Origin: Bacteroidota bacterium | Lineage (GTDB): Bacteria; Bacteroidota; Bacteroidia; B-17B0; Aurantibacillaceae | Assembly (NCBI GenBank): GCA_016185125.1 | Contig: JACPOC010000017.1 | Coordinates: forward strand, 1-64,000 | Direction: 5' to 3' | Length of the DNA: 64,000 bases | Shown: positions 53,527 to 64,000 of the stretch, piece by piece | Layout: every line of letters starts with the position of its first letter | How positions within the stretch are numbered: position 1 is the stretch's first letter | The notes under the pieces: model-generated | What the model was told of the DNA's origin: nothing | The model's database searches: none | The model's input: only the letters and a program-made list of their open reading frames with translations | Position numbers and translations under genes: made by a program

Positions 53527-54702
53527 TTATAATAACTCAAAAACTCCGGCGGCTCCATGTCCGGTTCCTATGCACATGGTTACAATACCGTATTTTTTCT
53601 TCTGCCTGCGCAACTCATTAAATAATTGCACTGATAATTTAGCGCCACTGCAGCCCAGCGGATGCCCTAAAGCGATAGCTCCGCCATTTACATTTACAAT
53701 TTCCGGATCTATTTCTAATTTTCTTATAACGGCTAAAGATTGAGAAGCAAAGGCTTCATTTAATTCAAAGAGATCAATGTCTTTTAATTTTAACCCTGCT
53801 TTTTCAACAGCTTTTGGTATAGCAGCTATCGGACCCACACCCATAATACGTGGAGGCACACCGGCTACCGCATGAGAAACTAAGCGCGCAATGGGTTGAA
53901 GTTTCAATTCTTTCATCATACGTTCACTCATTACAATTACAAAAGCGGCACCATCGCTAGTTTGAGATGAGTTACCGGCTGTAACGCTTCCTCCGATAGC
54001 AAATACAGGCTTTAGCTTAGCTAGTGCTTCTATCGAAGTATCACTGCGCGGACCTTCATCATTATCAACAATATAGTCACGTGTTTTGCGTTTTTGTTTA
54101 TCGTCCAAATAAGTTTCGGTAACTTTTACAGGAACAATTTCATTTTTAAAATGCCCTGCGTTAATAGCCTTTATCGCTTTTTGGTGAGAATGAAAAGAAA
54201 ACATATCCTGATCTTCCCTTGATACATTATATTCTTTGGCAACTGCTTCGGCTGTTAGTCCCATACCCCAATACCAATCAGGATGTTCTTTTGCAATTTT
54301 TGGATTAGGGACAATTCGCCATCCACCCATCGGAATGAGGCTCATACTTTCCACACCGCCTGCAATAATACAATCGGCCATTCCTGAATTTATTTTTGCA
54401 CTTGCAATTGCAATGGTTTCGAGGCCGGATGCGCAATAACGGTTAACAGTCATACCTGAAACTTTATCGGTGTTCAATGCCATGAGGGAAATCAATCTTC
54501 CAATGTTCAAACCTTGTTCAGCTTCAGGCATGGCATTGCCTACCATCACATCATCAATCCTGTCTTTATCTAATTGAGGAACAGAATTTACAAGATGCCT
54601 GATAACTTCTGCTGCCAGATCATCAGGGCGGGTAAAGCGGAACAAGCCGCGGGGAGCTTTTGTAACAGCACTTCTAAAACCTGATATTATATACGCGTTC
54701 AT
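53527..54702 (-). CDS. fadA: Acetyl-CoA acyltransferase (thiolase)
   Basis: A 391-residue thiolase for the last beta-oxidation step. Nucleophile cysteine in VNRYCASGLETIAIA (about residue 88), catalytic His in NGGAIALGHPLGCSGAKL, and the second Cys in MCIGTGHGAAGVFE. It pairs with the FadB-like gene 9 nt upstream. Confidence 0.94.
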   Translation of the reverse strand: MNAYIISGFRSAVTKAPRGLFRFTRPDDLAAEVIRHLVNSVPQLDKDRIDDVMVGNAMPEAEQGLNIGRLISLMALNTDKVSGMTVNRYCASGLETIAIASAKINSGMADCIIAGGVESMSLIPMGGWRIVPNPKIAKEHPDWYWGMGLTAEAVAKEYNVSREDQDMFSFHSHQKAIKAINAGHFKNEIVPVKVTETYLDDKQKRKTRDYIVDNDEGPRSDTSIEALAKLKPVFAIGGSVTAGNSSQTSDGAAFVIVMSERMMKELKLQPIARLVSHAVAGVPPRIMGVGPIAAIPKAVEKAGLKLKDIDLFELNEAFASQSLAVIRKLEIDPEIVNVNGGAIALGHPLGCSGAKLSVQLFNELRRQKKKYGIVTMCIGTGHGAAGVFELL

Positions 54703-54711
54703 AGTTATATT

Positions 54712-57114
54712 TTAATTTCTTAATATTTTGCCACCATTGATTATACTGTGTATTCGTTCAAGAGTTTTTTTCTCGCTGCAAAGTGAAACAAAAATTTCAC
54801 GTTCAAGATCCAAAAGATATTGTTCTTTAACTAATGTTGGCTGCGACAGATCTCCTCCCGCCAAAACAAATCCTAACTTCTCCGATATTTTTCGATCATG
54901 ATCACTTATAAAATTTCCGCTGAACATGGAATTTGCACCAGCATATACCAAGCCCAAAGCTTCGTTGCCCATTACGCGAATATCTTTACGCTCTAACGGT
55001 TGCGTATAACCCGCATTGGCCAATTTTAAACATTCCGCTTTTGCTTCACTTAACAACCGTACTCTCGATATAACTACTTTATCTATTCCTTTACGAAGAA
55101 TTCCTAAATCAAAAGCTTCATAAGCCGAAGTAGAAACTTTAGCCTGGCCTAAGGTTAAAAATTTATCGCGAAATGAATTTAGGGCAATATCTCCCTCTTT
55201 CAGCGAATCACTTAATCGTAAAGCAAACTCTTTTGTGCCACCGCCACCCGGAATAAGTCCTACACCAAATTCAACAAGCCCGATATACGTTTCGGCATGC
55301 GCCACTACCATATCTGCATGAAGACACACTTCACAGGCGCCTCCTAAAGCTAAATTATGTGGTGCTGCCACTACCGGGATTGACGAATAACGGAGACGCA
55401 TTGTTGTTTGCTGGAATAATTTTACTGCCATGTGTAACTCATCCCAATCCTGTTCCGCTGCAAGCATAAAAATCATACCCACATTTGCACCGGCTGAAAA
55501 GTTAGCCCCTTCATTGCTAATTACTAATCCTCGGTATTCTTTTTCCGCAATGTCGACAGCTTTGTTGAGTCCTTGCAAAATTTCACCGCCAATGGTATTC
55601 ATTTTAGTATGAAATTCTGCATTGATGATTCCATCCCCTAAATCTGTAATTGTTACTCCACTGTTTTTCCAAATAGTTTTGGAAGATCGTATATTTTCTA
55701 ATGAAATAAAATGTTCAGAACCCGGAATTGTTTTGTAACTTTTTGAAGGAATATCATAAAATTTACGAACGCTATTTTCGGTTTTATAGAAAGTGTTATT
55801 GTTGGTGAGCATCTCGTATACCCATTCCGCTGGTTTATGGCCCGAAGATTCCATCATAGATATGGCTTCTTTAACACCAAGAGCGTCCCAATATTCAAAG
55901 GGACCCAGTTCCCATCCAAATCCGGCTTTTAAAGCGTCATCAATTCGGTAAAGCTCATCCGAAATTTCAGGAATTCGATTGGATACATATTGAAATAATC
56001 CGGTAAATGTTTCGCGATAAAATTCACCTGCTTTATCTTTTCCAGATATTAAAACCTTAACGCGCTCTTTTAAATTATCAACGGACTTTGTAAGTTCAAG
56101 TGTTGCGAATTTTACTTTTTGTGAAGGTTTATATTCAAGCGTTTTAAGATCTAATGATAGGATTTCAGATTTCCCCTCTTTGTTTTTAACTTTTTTATAA
56201 AAACCTTGTCCCGCTTTATCTCCGATCCATTTGGCATCTACCATTTTCTGAATGTATTCCGGTATCGAGAAAAGAGCATTCGCTTCATCTTCAATGCAAT
56301 TTTTCTTTAGTCCGTTAGCAACTAATACTAAGGTGTCCAAGCCCACCACATCGCAGGTTCTGAATGTTGCGGATTTTGGGCGTCCAAGAACCGAACCGGT
56401 AAGTTTGTCAACTTCCTCAACCGTTAGTTCCATTTTTTCAACAATATGAAGTAAGGACATAATGCTGTAAACGCCTACACGGTTGGCGATGAATGCAGGT
56501 GTATCTTTACATAATACAGTTGTTTTTCCAAGAAACTGTTCGCCGTAGAGCGTTAAGAAATCGATGACTTCCGACTTTGTATGAACGGTAGGAATAATTT
56601 CAAGCAACTTTAAATAACGCGGAGGATTGAAAAAGTGTGTGCCGCAGAAATGTGCTTTAAAATCTTCCGATCTTCCTTCGGTCATTAAATAGATAGGAAT
56701 GCCCGAGGTATTGGAAGTGATGAGGGTTCCGGGTTTTCGGTGCTTTTCCACATTCTCAAAAACTTTCTTTTTGATGTCAAGATTTTCTACTACCACTTCA
56801 ATGATCCAGTCGGAAGTAGCAATTTTTGACAGATCATCTTCAAAATTCCCCACATTAATACGTGAAGCAAATTCCTTTTTATAAATGGGTGAAGGATTAG
56901 ATTTAAGAGCAAATTGCAAGGCTTCTGCCGCTATTTTGTTTCGGATTGGTTTTGATTCAAGTGTTAGTCCTTTCGAAAGTTCGACTTCACTAAGGCTTTT
57001 TGGAATAATATCCAATAAAAGCACTTCGCATCCCGCATTAGCAAAATGACAGGCGATTCTTGAACCCATAACGCCTGAACCCAGTACCGTAACTTTTTGA
57101 ATTATTCTTTTCAT
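54712..57114 (-). CDS. 3-hydroxyacyl-CoA dehydrogenase / enoyl-CoA hydratase (FadN-like)
   Basis: An 800-residue bifunctional enzyme. NAD motif TVLGSGVMGSRIACHFANAG (residues 9-28), the dehydrogenase motif AHFCGTHFFNPPRYLKLLEI, and DTPAFIANRVGVYSIMSLL. The hydratase domain lies at about residues 500-690 (SNEGANFSAGANVGMIFML, GLVEFGVGLIPGGGGTKEF). The order, dehydrogenase first, is that of Bacillus FadN, not E. coli FadB. Its partner is the thiolase downstream. Confidence 0.92.
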   Translation of the reverse strand: MKRIIQKVTVLGSGVMGSRIACHFANAGCEVLLLDIIPKSLSEVELSKGLTLESKPIRNKIAAEALQFALKSNPSPIYKKEFASRINVGNFEDDLSKIATSDWIIEVVVENLDIKKKVFENVEKHRKPGTLITSNTSGIPIYLMTEGRSEDFKAHFCGTHFFNPPRYLKLLEIIPTVHTKSEVIDFLTLYGEQFLGKTTVLCKDTPAFIANRVGVYSIMSLLHIVEKMELTVEEVDKLTGSVLGRPKSATFRTCDVVGLDTLVLVANGLKKNCIEDEANALFSIPEYIQKMVDAKWIGDKAGQGFYKKVKNKEGKSEILSLDLKTLEYKPSQKVKFATLELTKSVDNLKERVKVLISGKDKAGEFYRETFTGLFQYVSNRIPEISDELYRIDDALKAGFGWELGPFEYWDALGVKEAISMMESSGHKPAEWVYEMLTNNNTFYKTENSVRKFYDIPSKSYKTIPGSEHFISLENIRSSKTIWKNSGVTITDLGDGIINAEFHTKMNTIGGEILQGLNKAVDIAEKEYRGLVISNEGANFSAGANVGMIFMLAAEQDWDELHMAVKLFQQTTMRLRYSSIPVVAAPHNLALGGACEVCLHADMVVAHAETYIGLVEFGVGLIPGGGGTKEFALRLSDSLKEGDIALNSFRDKFLTLGQAKVSTSAYEAFDLGILRKGIDKVVISRVRLLSEAKAECLKLANAGYTQPLERKDIRVMGNEALGLVYAGANSMFSGNFISDHDRKISEKLGFVLAGGDLSQPTLVKEQYLLDLEREIFVSLCSEKKTLERIHSIINGGKILRN

Positions 57115-57129
57115 AAAATTAAAAATTAA

Positions 57130-57579
57130 TTAATGTTTGATGAGTCCACCCCTTTTTTCGGCAAGGAGTATGATCTCATCAATTGTTTTATAAAATGCAG
57201 AGATTTTATGTTTTCCTAAGTGAAATTCTACCAACTGATTAAAATTCCGAACGATATTTTTCGCACGTTCCTTATGGGTTTTACCTTTTGCGGTAAGTAA
57301 TATTTTAATTCGCCTTTTATCTTTTTTGTCAGGTAATCTCTGAATTAGCTTTTTTTCTTCGAGCGATAGAATGATGCGGGAGAGGGAGGTGCTTTCCATT
57401 CCTAAATGTGGGGCAATATCAGAAGCATAAGAGCCCTCTTTACTGTCAACATTCAACAAAAAATGAGCCATAGAAATATTTCCGCCAAGCAGGAAAGCTT
57501 CTGCATTATACATCCGACTGACTTGTTGCCAGGCAGATTTTAGTTTTGAATCTATGGTTTCGGTGTGCTTTTTTGACAT
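57130..57579 (-). CDS. MarR-family transcriptional regulator
   Basis: A 149-residue winged-helix regulator. The HTH LGMESTSLSRIILSLEEKKL is followed by the wing RLPDKKDKRRIKILLTAKGK. It sits inside the fatty-acid operon between fadD and fadB, so it is probably a repressor of the cluster released by acyl-CoA, as known for some MarR members. Candidate operators lie in the fadD/nitronate-monooxygenase intergenic region. Confidence 0.88.
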   Translation of the reverse strand: MSKKHTETIDSKLKSAWQQVSRMYNAEAFLLGGNISMAHFLLNVDSKEGSYASDIAPHLGMESTSLSRIILSLEEKKLIQRLPDKKDKRRIKILLTAKGKTHKERAKNIVRNFNQLVEFHLGKHKISAFYKTIDEIILLAEKRGGLIKH

Positions 57580-57623
57580 TGAAGTTAATGAAAATTTTTT
57601 AATTTGTTATGTCGGCATAATAG

Positions 57624-59399
57624 TTATCCAAGGACACTGTCAGGATAAATTTTTTGATAGGCAGATTTATTCTGATTTAAAATAATTTTACGTTTCAAAG
57701 AAAGTTTCGGGGTCATTTCTCCCTGATCAATTGTCCATTCGCGTGCTAATAATTCAAATTTTTTCAAACGTTCATATTGCGCAAACTCTTTATTAGCCTC
57801 GGAAACTTCCCTGTTAATTCTTTCAATAACAAGCGGATTTTTAATTATTTCTTCATTAGTGGTAAAAGGAACATTATGTTTTTGGCACCATTGTTTCAGT
57901 ACGATAAATGCCGGAACAATTAACACGGAAGGAAATTTTTCATTTTCACCGATAACCATAGCCTGTTCAATAAAACGACTTTCCTTTAGTTTGTTTTCCA
58001 TACGCTGCGGTGTAATGTATTTACCTCCGGAGGTTTTAAAAATTTCTTTTTTTCTATCCGTTATTTTCAGGAATTTGCCGTCTTCTATTATGCCAATATC
58101 ACCCGTGTGAAACCAGCCTTCTTCATCAATAACTTCCTTGGTGAGTTCGGGCTGCTTGTAATAACCCATCATTACATTTTCGCCTTTCGCATAAATTTCA
58201 CCATCTTCTGCAATTTTCACTTTTACATTCTTTAAAACAGGACCAACGGTACCTATTTTAATACCGGATTCATCAAAACTGTTAACGGCTATAACCGGCG
58301 CCGTTTCTGTAAGGCCATAGCCTTCAAGTATTTTTATTCGGGCAGAGTGAAAAACCTTGGCAAGGCGGGGTTGTAGGGCTGAACCTCCTGATACAATTGC
58401 CATGATGTTGCCTCCAAGGGCGGCTCGCCATTTGCTGAAAATTATTTTGTTGGCGAGTTTTAATTGAAATTCGTACCACCAGCCGTTTGCTTTGTGTTGT
58501 TGGTAGCGAAGCCCTAAATTAAGAGCCCAAAAGAAAAGCATCTTTTTTATACCTTTTAATTGTGCTCCCGCATTCACAATTTTTTCATACACCTTTTCTA
58601 ATAATCGCGGAACTGTTACAAAAATATGCGGTTTTACTTCTTTTAAATCTGAACCAATGGTATCAAGGCTTTCGGCATAATATACAGATAAACCATGGCT
58701 TGTATATAAATAGGATAGCATTCTTTCATACACGTGATTTAAAGGTAAAAAACTGAGCGCCCTCCATTGGGGTGTAAAGGGGCAAAGATCGCGTGCGCCA
58801 ATAACATTGCTCATAAAATTACGATGAGAAAGCATAACGCCTTTGGGATTGCCGGTTGTGCCGGAAGTGTAAATAAGAGTGGCCAAATCGGTTGGTTTTA
58901 TGGCAGCTTTAATTTCTTCGAGTTTTTTTTCATTGAGGTTGGCTTTACCTAATGTAATTAAATCATTTATTGAACGAACACCCTTTATGGTGTTAAAGGA
59001 AAATATCTCTTTAATGGTTGAATTAATTGAGCAATTTTTAACTTTATTATATTGATCCTCATTAGCCACAAAAAAGAATTTAATTTCGGCTTCAGCTATG
59101 ATCAAGGAAAGATCGTGATCGCTTATGGTGGGATAAAGTGGTGTATTTATAGCGCCTGTTTGCAGGCAAGCGTAATCCACAAAATTCCACTCCGGCCTGT
59201 TGTTGGAGATCAAACCTATTTTATCTCCGGCTTTAATGCCTAAATTAATAAGGGCGTAACTTAAGTGATTAACCGCATCAATATAATTTTGGGTGCTGTG
59301 TTTAATCCACACCCCGTTTTCTTTTCCCGCAAGTGCATCCTCTTTTAAAGGAAATGTTTTTAAATTATGTAAAAGATCAAAAAGTCTAAAATTTTCCAT
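57624..59399 (-). CDS. fadD: Long-chain acyl-CoA synthetase
   Basis: A 591-residue AMP-forming ligase that activates fatty acids. P-loop LIYTSGTTGNPKGVMLSHRN (about residues 175-194), EGYGLTETAPVIAVNS, and GWFHTGDIGIIEDGKFLKIT with the fatty-acyl-ligase signature; ITDRKKEIFKTSGGKYI follows. ATG 59399 (MENFRLFDLL) is preferred over a TTG at 59405. First gene of the fatty-acid operon. Confidence 0.93.
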   Translation of the reverse strand: MENFRLFDLLHNLKTFPLKEDALAGKENGVWIKHSTQNYIDAVNHLSYALINLGIKAGDKIGLISNNRPEWNFVDYACLQTGAINTPLYPTISDHDLSLIIAEAEIKFFFVANEDQYNKVKNCSINSTIKEIFSFNTIKGVRSINDLITLGKANLNEKKLEEIKAAIKPTDLATLIYTSGTTGNPKGVMLSHRNFMSNVIGARDLCPFTPQWRALSFLPLNHVYERMLSYLYTSHGLSVYYAESLDTIGSDLKEVKPHIFVTVPRLLEKVYEKIVNAGAQLKGIKKMLFFWALNLGLRYQQHKANGWWYEFQLKLANKIIFSKWRAALGGNIMAIVSGGSALQPRLAKVFHSARIKILEGYGLTETAPVIAVNSFDESGIKIGTVGPVLKNVKVKIAEDGEIYAKGENVMMGYYKQPELTKEVIDEEGWFHTGDIGIIEDGKFLKITDRKKEIFKTSGGKYITPQRMENKLKESRFIEQAMVIGENEKFPSVLIVPAFIVLKQWCQKHNVPFTTNEEIIKNPLVIERINREVSEANKEFAQYERLKKFELLAREWTIDQGEMTPKLSLKRKIILNQNKSAYQKIYPDSVLG

Positions 59400-59414
59400 A
59401 ATCAATGTTTTTAT

Positions 59415-59429
59415 GTATATTAGTTATAC
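59415..59429. promoter_or_regulatory. Inverted repeat upstream of fadD, possible operator
   Basis: GTATA-N5-TATAC, 15 bp, 16 nt upstream of the fadD start. Candidate MarR site; short and AT-rich, so it could be chance. Confidence 0.3.
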
Positions 59430-59476
59430 GGCCAATTTACTAAAAGGGTTGTGTTATAATGAATATTTTTTTAAAT

Positions 59477-59492
59477 ATTATGCGCGCATAAT
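59477..59492. promoter_or_regulatory. 16-bp perfect palindrome, probable operator
   Basis: ATTATGCGCGCATAAT, perfectly self-complementary. It ends 5 bp before the -7 box at 59498-59505, so a bound protein would cover the -33/-7 spacer. The GC core is unusual in this AT-rich region. Confidence 0.55.
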
Positions 59493-59497
59493 TAAAG

Positions 59498-59505
59498 TAT
59501 ATTTG
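59498..59505 (+). promoter_or_regulatory. -7 box for the nitronate monooxygenase gene
   Basis: TATATTTG, exact consensus, 17 nt before ATG 59523. Confidence 0.5.
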
Positions 59506-59522
59506 TACTAAGGATTTGTACC

Positions 59523-60527
59523 ATGTCTGAAAAGCCTTCTATAACTGAATTACTCCACATTAGCTTCCCGTTAATAATGGCTCCTATGTTTTTAGTGAGC
59601 AATAAGGAAATGCTAATGGCCGGAATGCGGGGAGGCATTATGTCTGTATTTCCTACCTTAAATTTCAGGAAAGAAGGCGAACTTGGTTCGATTTTGGATG
59701 AACTGCAAACCTATCAATCCGCGATGTCCAAAGGGAATTATGGCGTTAATCTCATTGTTCAGAGTTCCAATCCGTTTTATAAAAAGCATCTTGAAATATG
59801 TATTGCCAAAAAAGTGCCGTTTTTTATCACTTCACTTGGCAATCCAAAAGAGGTAATAGAAAAAGCGCATAGTTACGGCGCGAAAGTTTTTTGCGATGTT
59901 ACCACGCTTGCGCATGCCCAAAAATGTTACGATGTAAACTGCGATGGTTTTATAGCGGTGGGACAAGGCGCCGGAGGTCATGCAGGACCTAATCCGCTGC
60001 AGGTTCTTGTGCCTGCTTTAAAAAAGCATTTTCCTAATAAACCGATAATTGCGGCCGGCGGAATTGTAAGCGGGCAGGGGCTTTTATCTGTTATGGTTTT
60101 AGGAGCTGAAGGAGCCTCTATAGGCACACGTTTTATAGCCAGTAAAGAATGCACCGTTACTGAAGCCTATAAGCAAGGGATTTTAAATGCCGGAATGGAT
60201 GATATTGTTATGACAACTAAATTATCGGGCTCGCCATGCACTATTATTAATACCCCCGAAGCAAAAAAAATGGGCTATACCCAATCCTGGTTTGAAAGGG
60301 TCATGTCAAATAATCCGAATACAAAAAAATGGTTTAAAACCCTCGTTCAATACAGAGGCATGAAAAAATTGGAACAATCTGTTTTACCCAATAATTATAA
60401 CCGTTTGTGGTGTGCAGGTAAATCGGCGGAATTAATTGACGGTATTCAAACCTGCCAAGAAATAATTGACGGTATCCAACAAGAATATAACGATACATTA
60501 CAGGAATTTGCCAATAAATGCAAATAG
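59523..60527 (+). CDS. Nitronate monooxygenase / 2-nitropropane dioxygenase-like FMN protein
   Basis: A 334-residue TIM-barrel flavoprotein. FMN-phosphate motifs are VGQGAGGHAGPNPLQVL and IAAGGIVSGQGLLSVMVLG, then GASIGTRFIASKEC. Family members oxidise nitronates or act as enoyl reductase-like enzymes (FabK relatives). It is divergent from fadD and may share its regulation through the intervening palindrome, which hints at a link to acyl-CoA metabolism. Confidence 0.82.
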   Translation: MSEKPSITELLHISFPLIMAPMFLVSNKEMLMAGMRGGIMSVFPTLNFRKEGELGSILDELQTYQSAMSKGNYGVNLIVQSSNPFYKKHLEICIAKKVPFFITSLGNPKEVIEKAHSYGAKVFCDVTTLAHAQKCYDVNCDGFIAVGQGAGGHAGPNPLQVLVPALKKHFPNKPIIAAGGIVSGQGLLSVMVLGAEGASIGTRFIASKECTVTEAYKQGILNAGMDDIVMTTKLSGSPCTIINTPEAKKMGYTQSWFERVMSNNPNTKKWFKTLVQYRGMKKLEQSVLPNNYNRLWCAGKSAELIDGIQTCQEIIDGIQQEYNDTLQEFANKCK

Positions 60528-60597
60528 AATAAACAGGCTTATAACCCAAATTCTTCCCCTTTCACCGAATAAGCCTAAATTCTATTTAAACCTGCTT

Positions 60598-60605
60598 TAC
60601 CTTTG
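60598..60605 (+). promoter_or_regulatory. -7 box for the PAS protein gene
   Basis: TACCTTTG, exact consensus, 25 nt before ATG 60631. It favours ATG 60631 over the long upstream open frame from 60466. Confidence 0.5.
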
Positions 60606-60630
60606 TTGTGACCTAAAAAACAAATGTAAT

Positions 60631-61134
60631 ATGGAAAAATTTAATGCAAGTTCAAGTGTTCCCGTTAACGCAATGAGTGTAGCTACTCCAAAAGTGGTTT
60701 CTCAATTAGAAGATTTTTGTGAGAATGCCATTTTGCCTTTACATTGTGTAAATGGTAGCGGAATTATTGTATGGACCAATCAGGCAGAACTTGATTTTTT
60801 AGGATACTCAAAAGACGAGTATATTAATAATCATATCAGTGCTTTTCATTGCGATAAACACGTAATTGAAGATATTTTGACCCGTTTGATCAAACAGCAA
60901 AAATTAGTTAATTATTATGCACGTTTGCTTTGTAAAAGCGGAGAGATTAAACATGTTCTCATTAACTCAAACGTTTTTTTTAAAGACGGTAAATTTTCGC
61001 ATACACGTTGCTTTACTACCGATATTACCGATATTAAAAAAGAAGAATTAAAAAACAGAAGCTTAATATCTGAATTACAGGAACGCAATACCCGATTATT
61101 GTGGAAAGCTGGCAACATTCAACGATCTGCCTAA
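60631..61134 (+). CDS. Stand-alone PAS-domain protein
   Basis: A 167-residue soluble protein with one PAS domain (about residues 25-145): VNGSGIIVWTNQAELDFLGY, then FHCDKHVIEDIL and SGEIKHVLINSNVFFKDGKF, followed by a short coiled-coil end. No output domain. It could pair with a separate kinase, as is common in Bacteroidota. The start is decided by the -7 box; the frame is open to 60466 but that overlaps the upstream gene. Confidence 0.75.
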   Translation: MEKFNASSSVPVNAMSVATPKVVSQLEDFCENAILPLHCVNGSGIIVWTNQAELDFLGYSKDEYINNHISAFHCDKHVIEDILTRLIKQQKLVNYYARLLCKSGEIKHVLINSNVFFKDGKFSHTRCFTTDITDIKKEELKNRSLISELQERNTRLLWKAGNIQRSA

Positions 61135-61242
61135 ATTACACTTTAAACTTACTTATAATTAAACCATGTTTTAAAAGAGCAAGGTTTTTTTATGTTTAGG
61201 AAGCATCTAACCCCACTCATTGCTTATCCTTAAAAAATAGTC

Positions 61243-61250
61243 TATCTTTA
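61243..61250 (+). promoter_or_regulatory. Likely -7 box for guaB
   Basis: TATCTTTA, seven of eight consensus positions, with TTG at 61220-61222 (20-bp spacer), 29 nt before ATG 61280. Confidence 0.4.
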
Positions 61251-61270
61251 CGCGAATTTTAAAACCTTAA

Positions 61271-62758
<1,488 letters not shown>

Positions 62759-62788
62759 TTATTTTTAAAAATTTTAAAATTCAAAAAA

Positions 62789-63391
62789 ATGGTGCTACCA
62801 ATAGTTATTTACGGAGATCCTGTTCTTAGAAAAGTTGGTGAGGAAATTGATAAAGATTACCCGGGACTCGAACAGTTTATTAAAGATATGTTTGAAACCA
62901 TGTATAAAGCCAACGGCGTGGGTTTAGCGGCTCCCCAAGTTGGCAAGGCCATTCGGTTATTTATAGTAGATACCAAGCCTTTTACTGAGGGTGATGATGA
63001 GGATGACGACGAGGAGTTTACGCCTGAACAGAAAAAAGAGTTGGTGGCTTTTAAAAAGATATTTATCAACGCAAAAATACTAAATGAAGAAGGAGAAGAG
63101 TGGGCCTTTAGCGAAGGTTGTTTAAGTATCCCCAAAATACGGGAAAATGTGAACCGCATGCCCGATATTGAAATTGAATATTACGACGAAAAATTTAAAA
63201 AACATGTGGAGAAATACAGTGGCGTTATTGCGCGGGTTATTCAGCATGAGTATGATCACATCGAAGGTAAATTATTTACAGATAAAATAAGTCCGTTTAA
63301 ACGTAAAATGCTTTCGGGTAAGCTAAAAGATATTTCAATAGGAAAAATAACCGCTGATTACAAAACCAAAGTTTACAGGCCAAAGAAATAA
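62789..63391 (+). CDS. def: Peptide deformylase
   Basis: Removes the N-formyl group from new proteins. 200 residues with the three motifs GVGLAAPQVG (about 48-57), EGCLSIP (about 109-115) and QHEYDHIEGKLF (metal-binding HExxH, about 151-162). An acidic insertion (GDDEDDDEEFTPEQKK, about 69-84) lies between motifs 1 and 2, a feature seen in other Bacteroidota. It is 30 nt downstream of guaB. Confidence 0.95.
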   Translation: MVLPIVIYGDPVLRKVGEEIDKDYPGLEQFIKDMFETMYKANGVGLAAPQVGKAIRLFIVDTKPFTEGDDEDDDEEFTPEQKKELVAFKKIFINAKILNEEGEEWAFSEGCLSIPKIRENVNRMPDIEIEYYDEKFKKHVEKYSGVIARVIQHEYDHIEGKLFTDKISPFKRKMLSGKLKDISIGKITADYKTKVYRPKK

Positions 63392-63395
63392 AATT

Positions 63396-64000
63396 ATGAT
63401 GCGTTTTTTTAAAGTATGTCTCATTTTTATCTCAGCTATTCTTTTTGCTTCCTGCTCCCAAAAAAATGAATCGAAGGAAAGAGTCAGTCATCCTAAAAAA
63501 GACTCTTCGCAAAGCGATTATTTAAAAGGAGTTTCACATAGTTCAAAAGAATATTTAAACGATTGTAAAAAATTGTTTGCCGAAGCCAAAAAAATGGACA
63601 GTATTATTATGAGGGAAACCGAAATTAAAACAGATATAGCCAATAAATCAATGAAAGCATTTACAGATTTCGCGTATTATTGTAAAAATGATAGTTTGGC
63701 TCCGGTATTTCTTATTAAAACCGCCCAAATTGCCCAATCTGTTAATAATATTCCACAGGCAAAATTAGTACTTGATAAATGTATCAGCGATTATTCCAAC
63801 TTTAAAAATTTGCCCGCCGCCCTTTTTTTATTGGCGCAGCTTTACGATGATGAAAACTCCTATTTGAATGATGAAGTTCAGGCCAAAAAATTATATAAAC
63901 AAATTATTGAAGAATATCCAAAAAGCGATTTGGTGCCAAGTGCAAAAGGCGCTTTAGATCATATAGGAAAAACAGATGCTCAACTTATAAAAGAGTTTAA
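63396..64000 (+). CDS. TPR-type lipoprotein, cut by window end
   Basis: 201 codons are visible. The signal peptide has lipobox ILFASC with the cysteine at residue 20. The mature part is helical; residues about 105-190 form tetratricopeptide-like helices (FLIKTAQIAQSVNNIPQAKL, then AKKLYKQIIEEYPKSDLVPS), as in YbgF/BamD-type proteins. It starts 4 nt after the def stop. Likely periplasmic; function not known. Confidence 0.75.
   Translation, partial: MMRFFKVCLIFISAILFASCSQKNESKERVSHPKKDSSQSDYLKGVSHSSKEYLNDCKKLFAEAKKMDSIIMRETEIKTDIANKSMKAFTDFAYYCKNDSLAPVFLIKTAQIAQSVNNIPQAKLVLDKCISDYSNFKNLPAALFLLAQLYDDENSYLNDEVQAKKLYKQIIEEYPKSDLVPSAKGALDHIGKTDAQLIKEF

Noticed and set aside
60466-61134. Longer PAS-protein frame starting at 60466
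   Set aside because: The extra N-terminus overlaps the nitronate monooxygenase gene and has no PAS-like or conserved sequence; a -7 box precedes ATG 60631.

Overview
The window is AT-rich chromosomal DNA of a Bacteroidota bacterium (class Bacteroidia; order not resolved). The evidence is a GldF gliding-type ABC permease, a type IX secretion C-terminal sorting domain, start codons without Shine-Dalgarno sequences, and many copies of the phylum's -7 promoter element TAnnTTTG. No rRNA, tRNA, CRISPR array or intact mobile element was seen.

Layout. 0-9 kb: gldF (cut by the window start), a LuxE-like protein, a 2-hydroxyacid dehydrogenase, dnaB, a repeat protein, aspartate kinase, and a glycosyltransferase/sigma factor/rsmG operon. 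9-24 kb: housekeeping genes (HAD phosphatase, SPFH protein, adk with a histone-H1-like tail, hpt, tsaC, pdxA-pgk-ispF, two amidohydrolases, a SirB-like/cytochrome c fusion, hflX). 24.9-35 kb: a stress and signalling island with three stand-alone response regulators, a PAS-sigma fusion, a PAS histidine kinase, a STAS-like protein, DUF4142, holin-like and YihY membrane proteins. The island is bounded by outward-facing copies of a two-gene cassette for 41-56-residue peptides that I do not recognise; the right-hand copy has two further paralogues. Several genes here carry sigma-54-like GG-N10-GC elements. 35-41 kb: pirin, alpha/beta hydrolase, a transposase remnant, radical SAM protein, thioredoxin and YfhO. 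41-45 kb: three genes of UDP-diacetamido-uronic acid synthesis with an ORF6N gene inserted. 45-60.5 kb: lipid catabolism (GDPD, GlpD, patatin, GDSL hydrolase, and a complete beta-oxidation set with a MarR regulator). 60.6-64 kb: PAS protein, guaB, def and a lipoprotein cut by the window end.

How it fits together. The lipid block can take phospholipid and glycerophosphodiesters to glycerol-3-phosphate and fatty acids, activate the acids (FadD) and degrade them (acyl-CoA dehydrogenase, FadB-like protein, thiolase). A palindrome between the divergent fadD and nitronate-monooxygenase promoters is a good MarR operator candidate. The most novel item is the small-peptide family: six members in two loci, with near-identical coding stretches, their own terminators, and one member that needs a one-base slip in an A5 run to reach full length. 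Several genes have a -7 box only 4-8 nt before the start codon, which predicts leaderless or nearly leaderless mRNAs and fixes their start sites.
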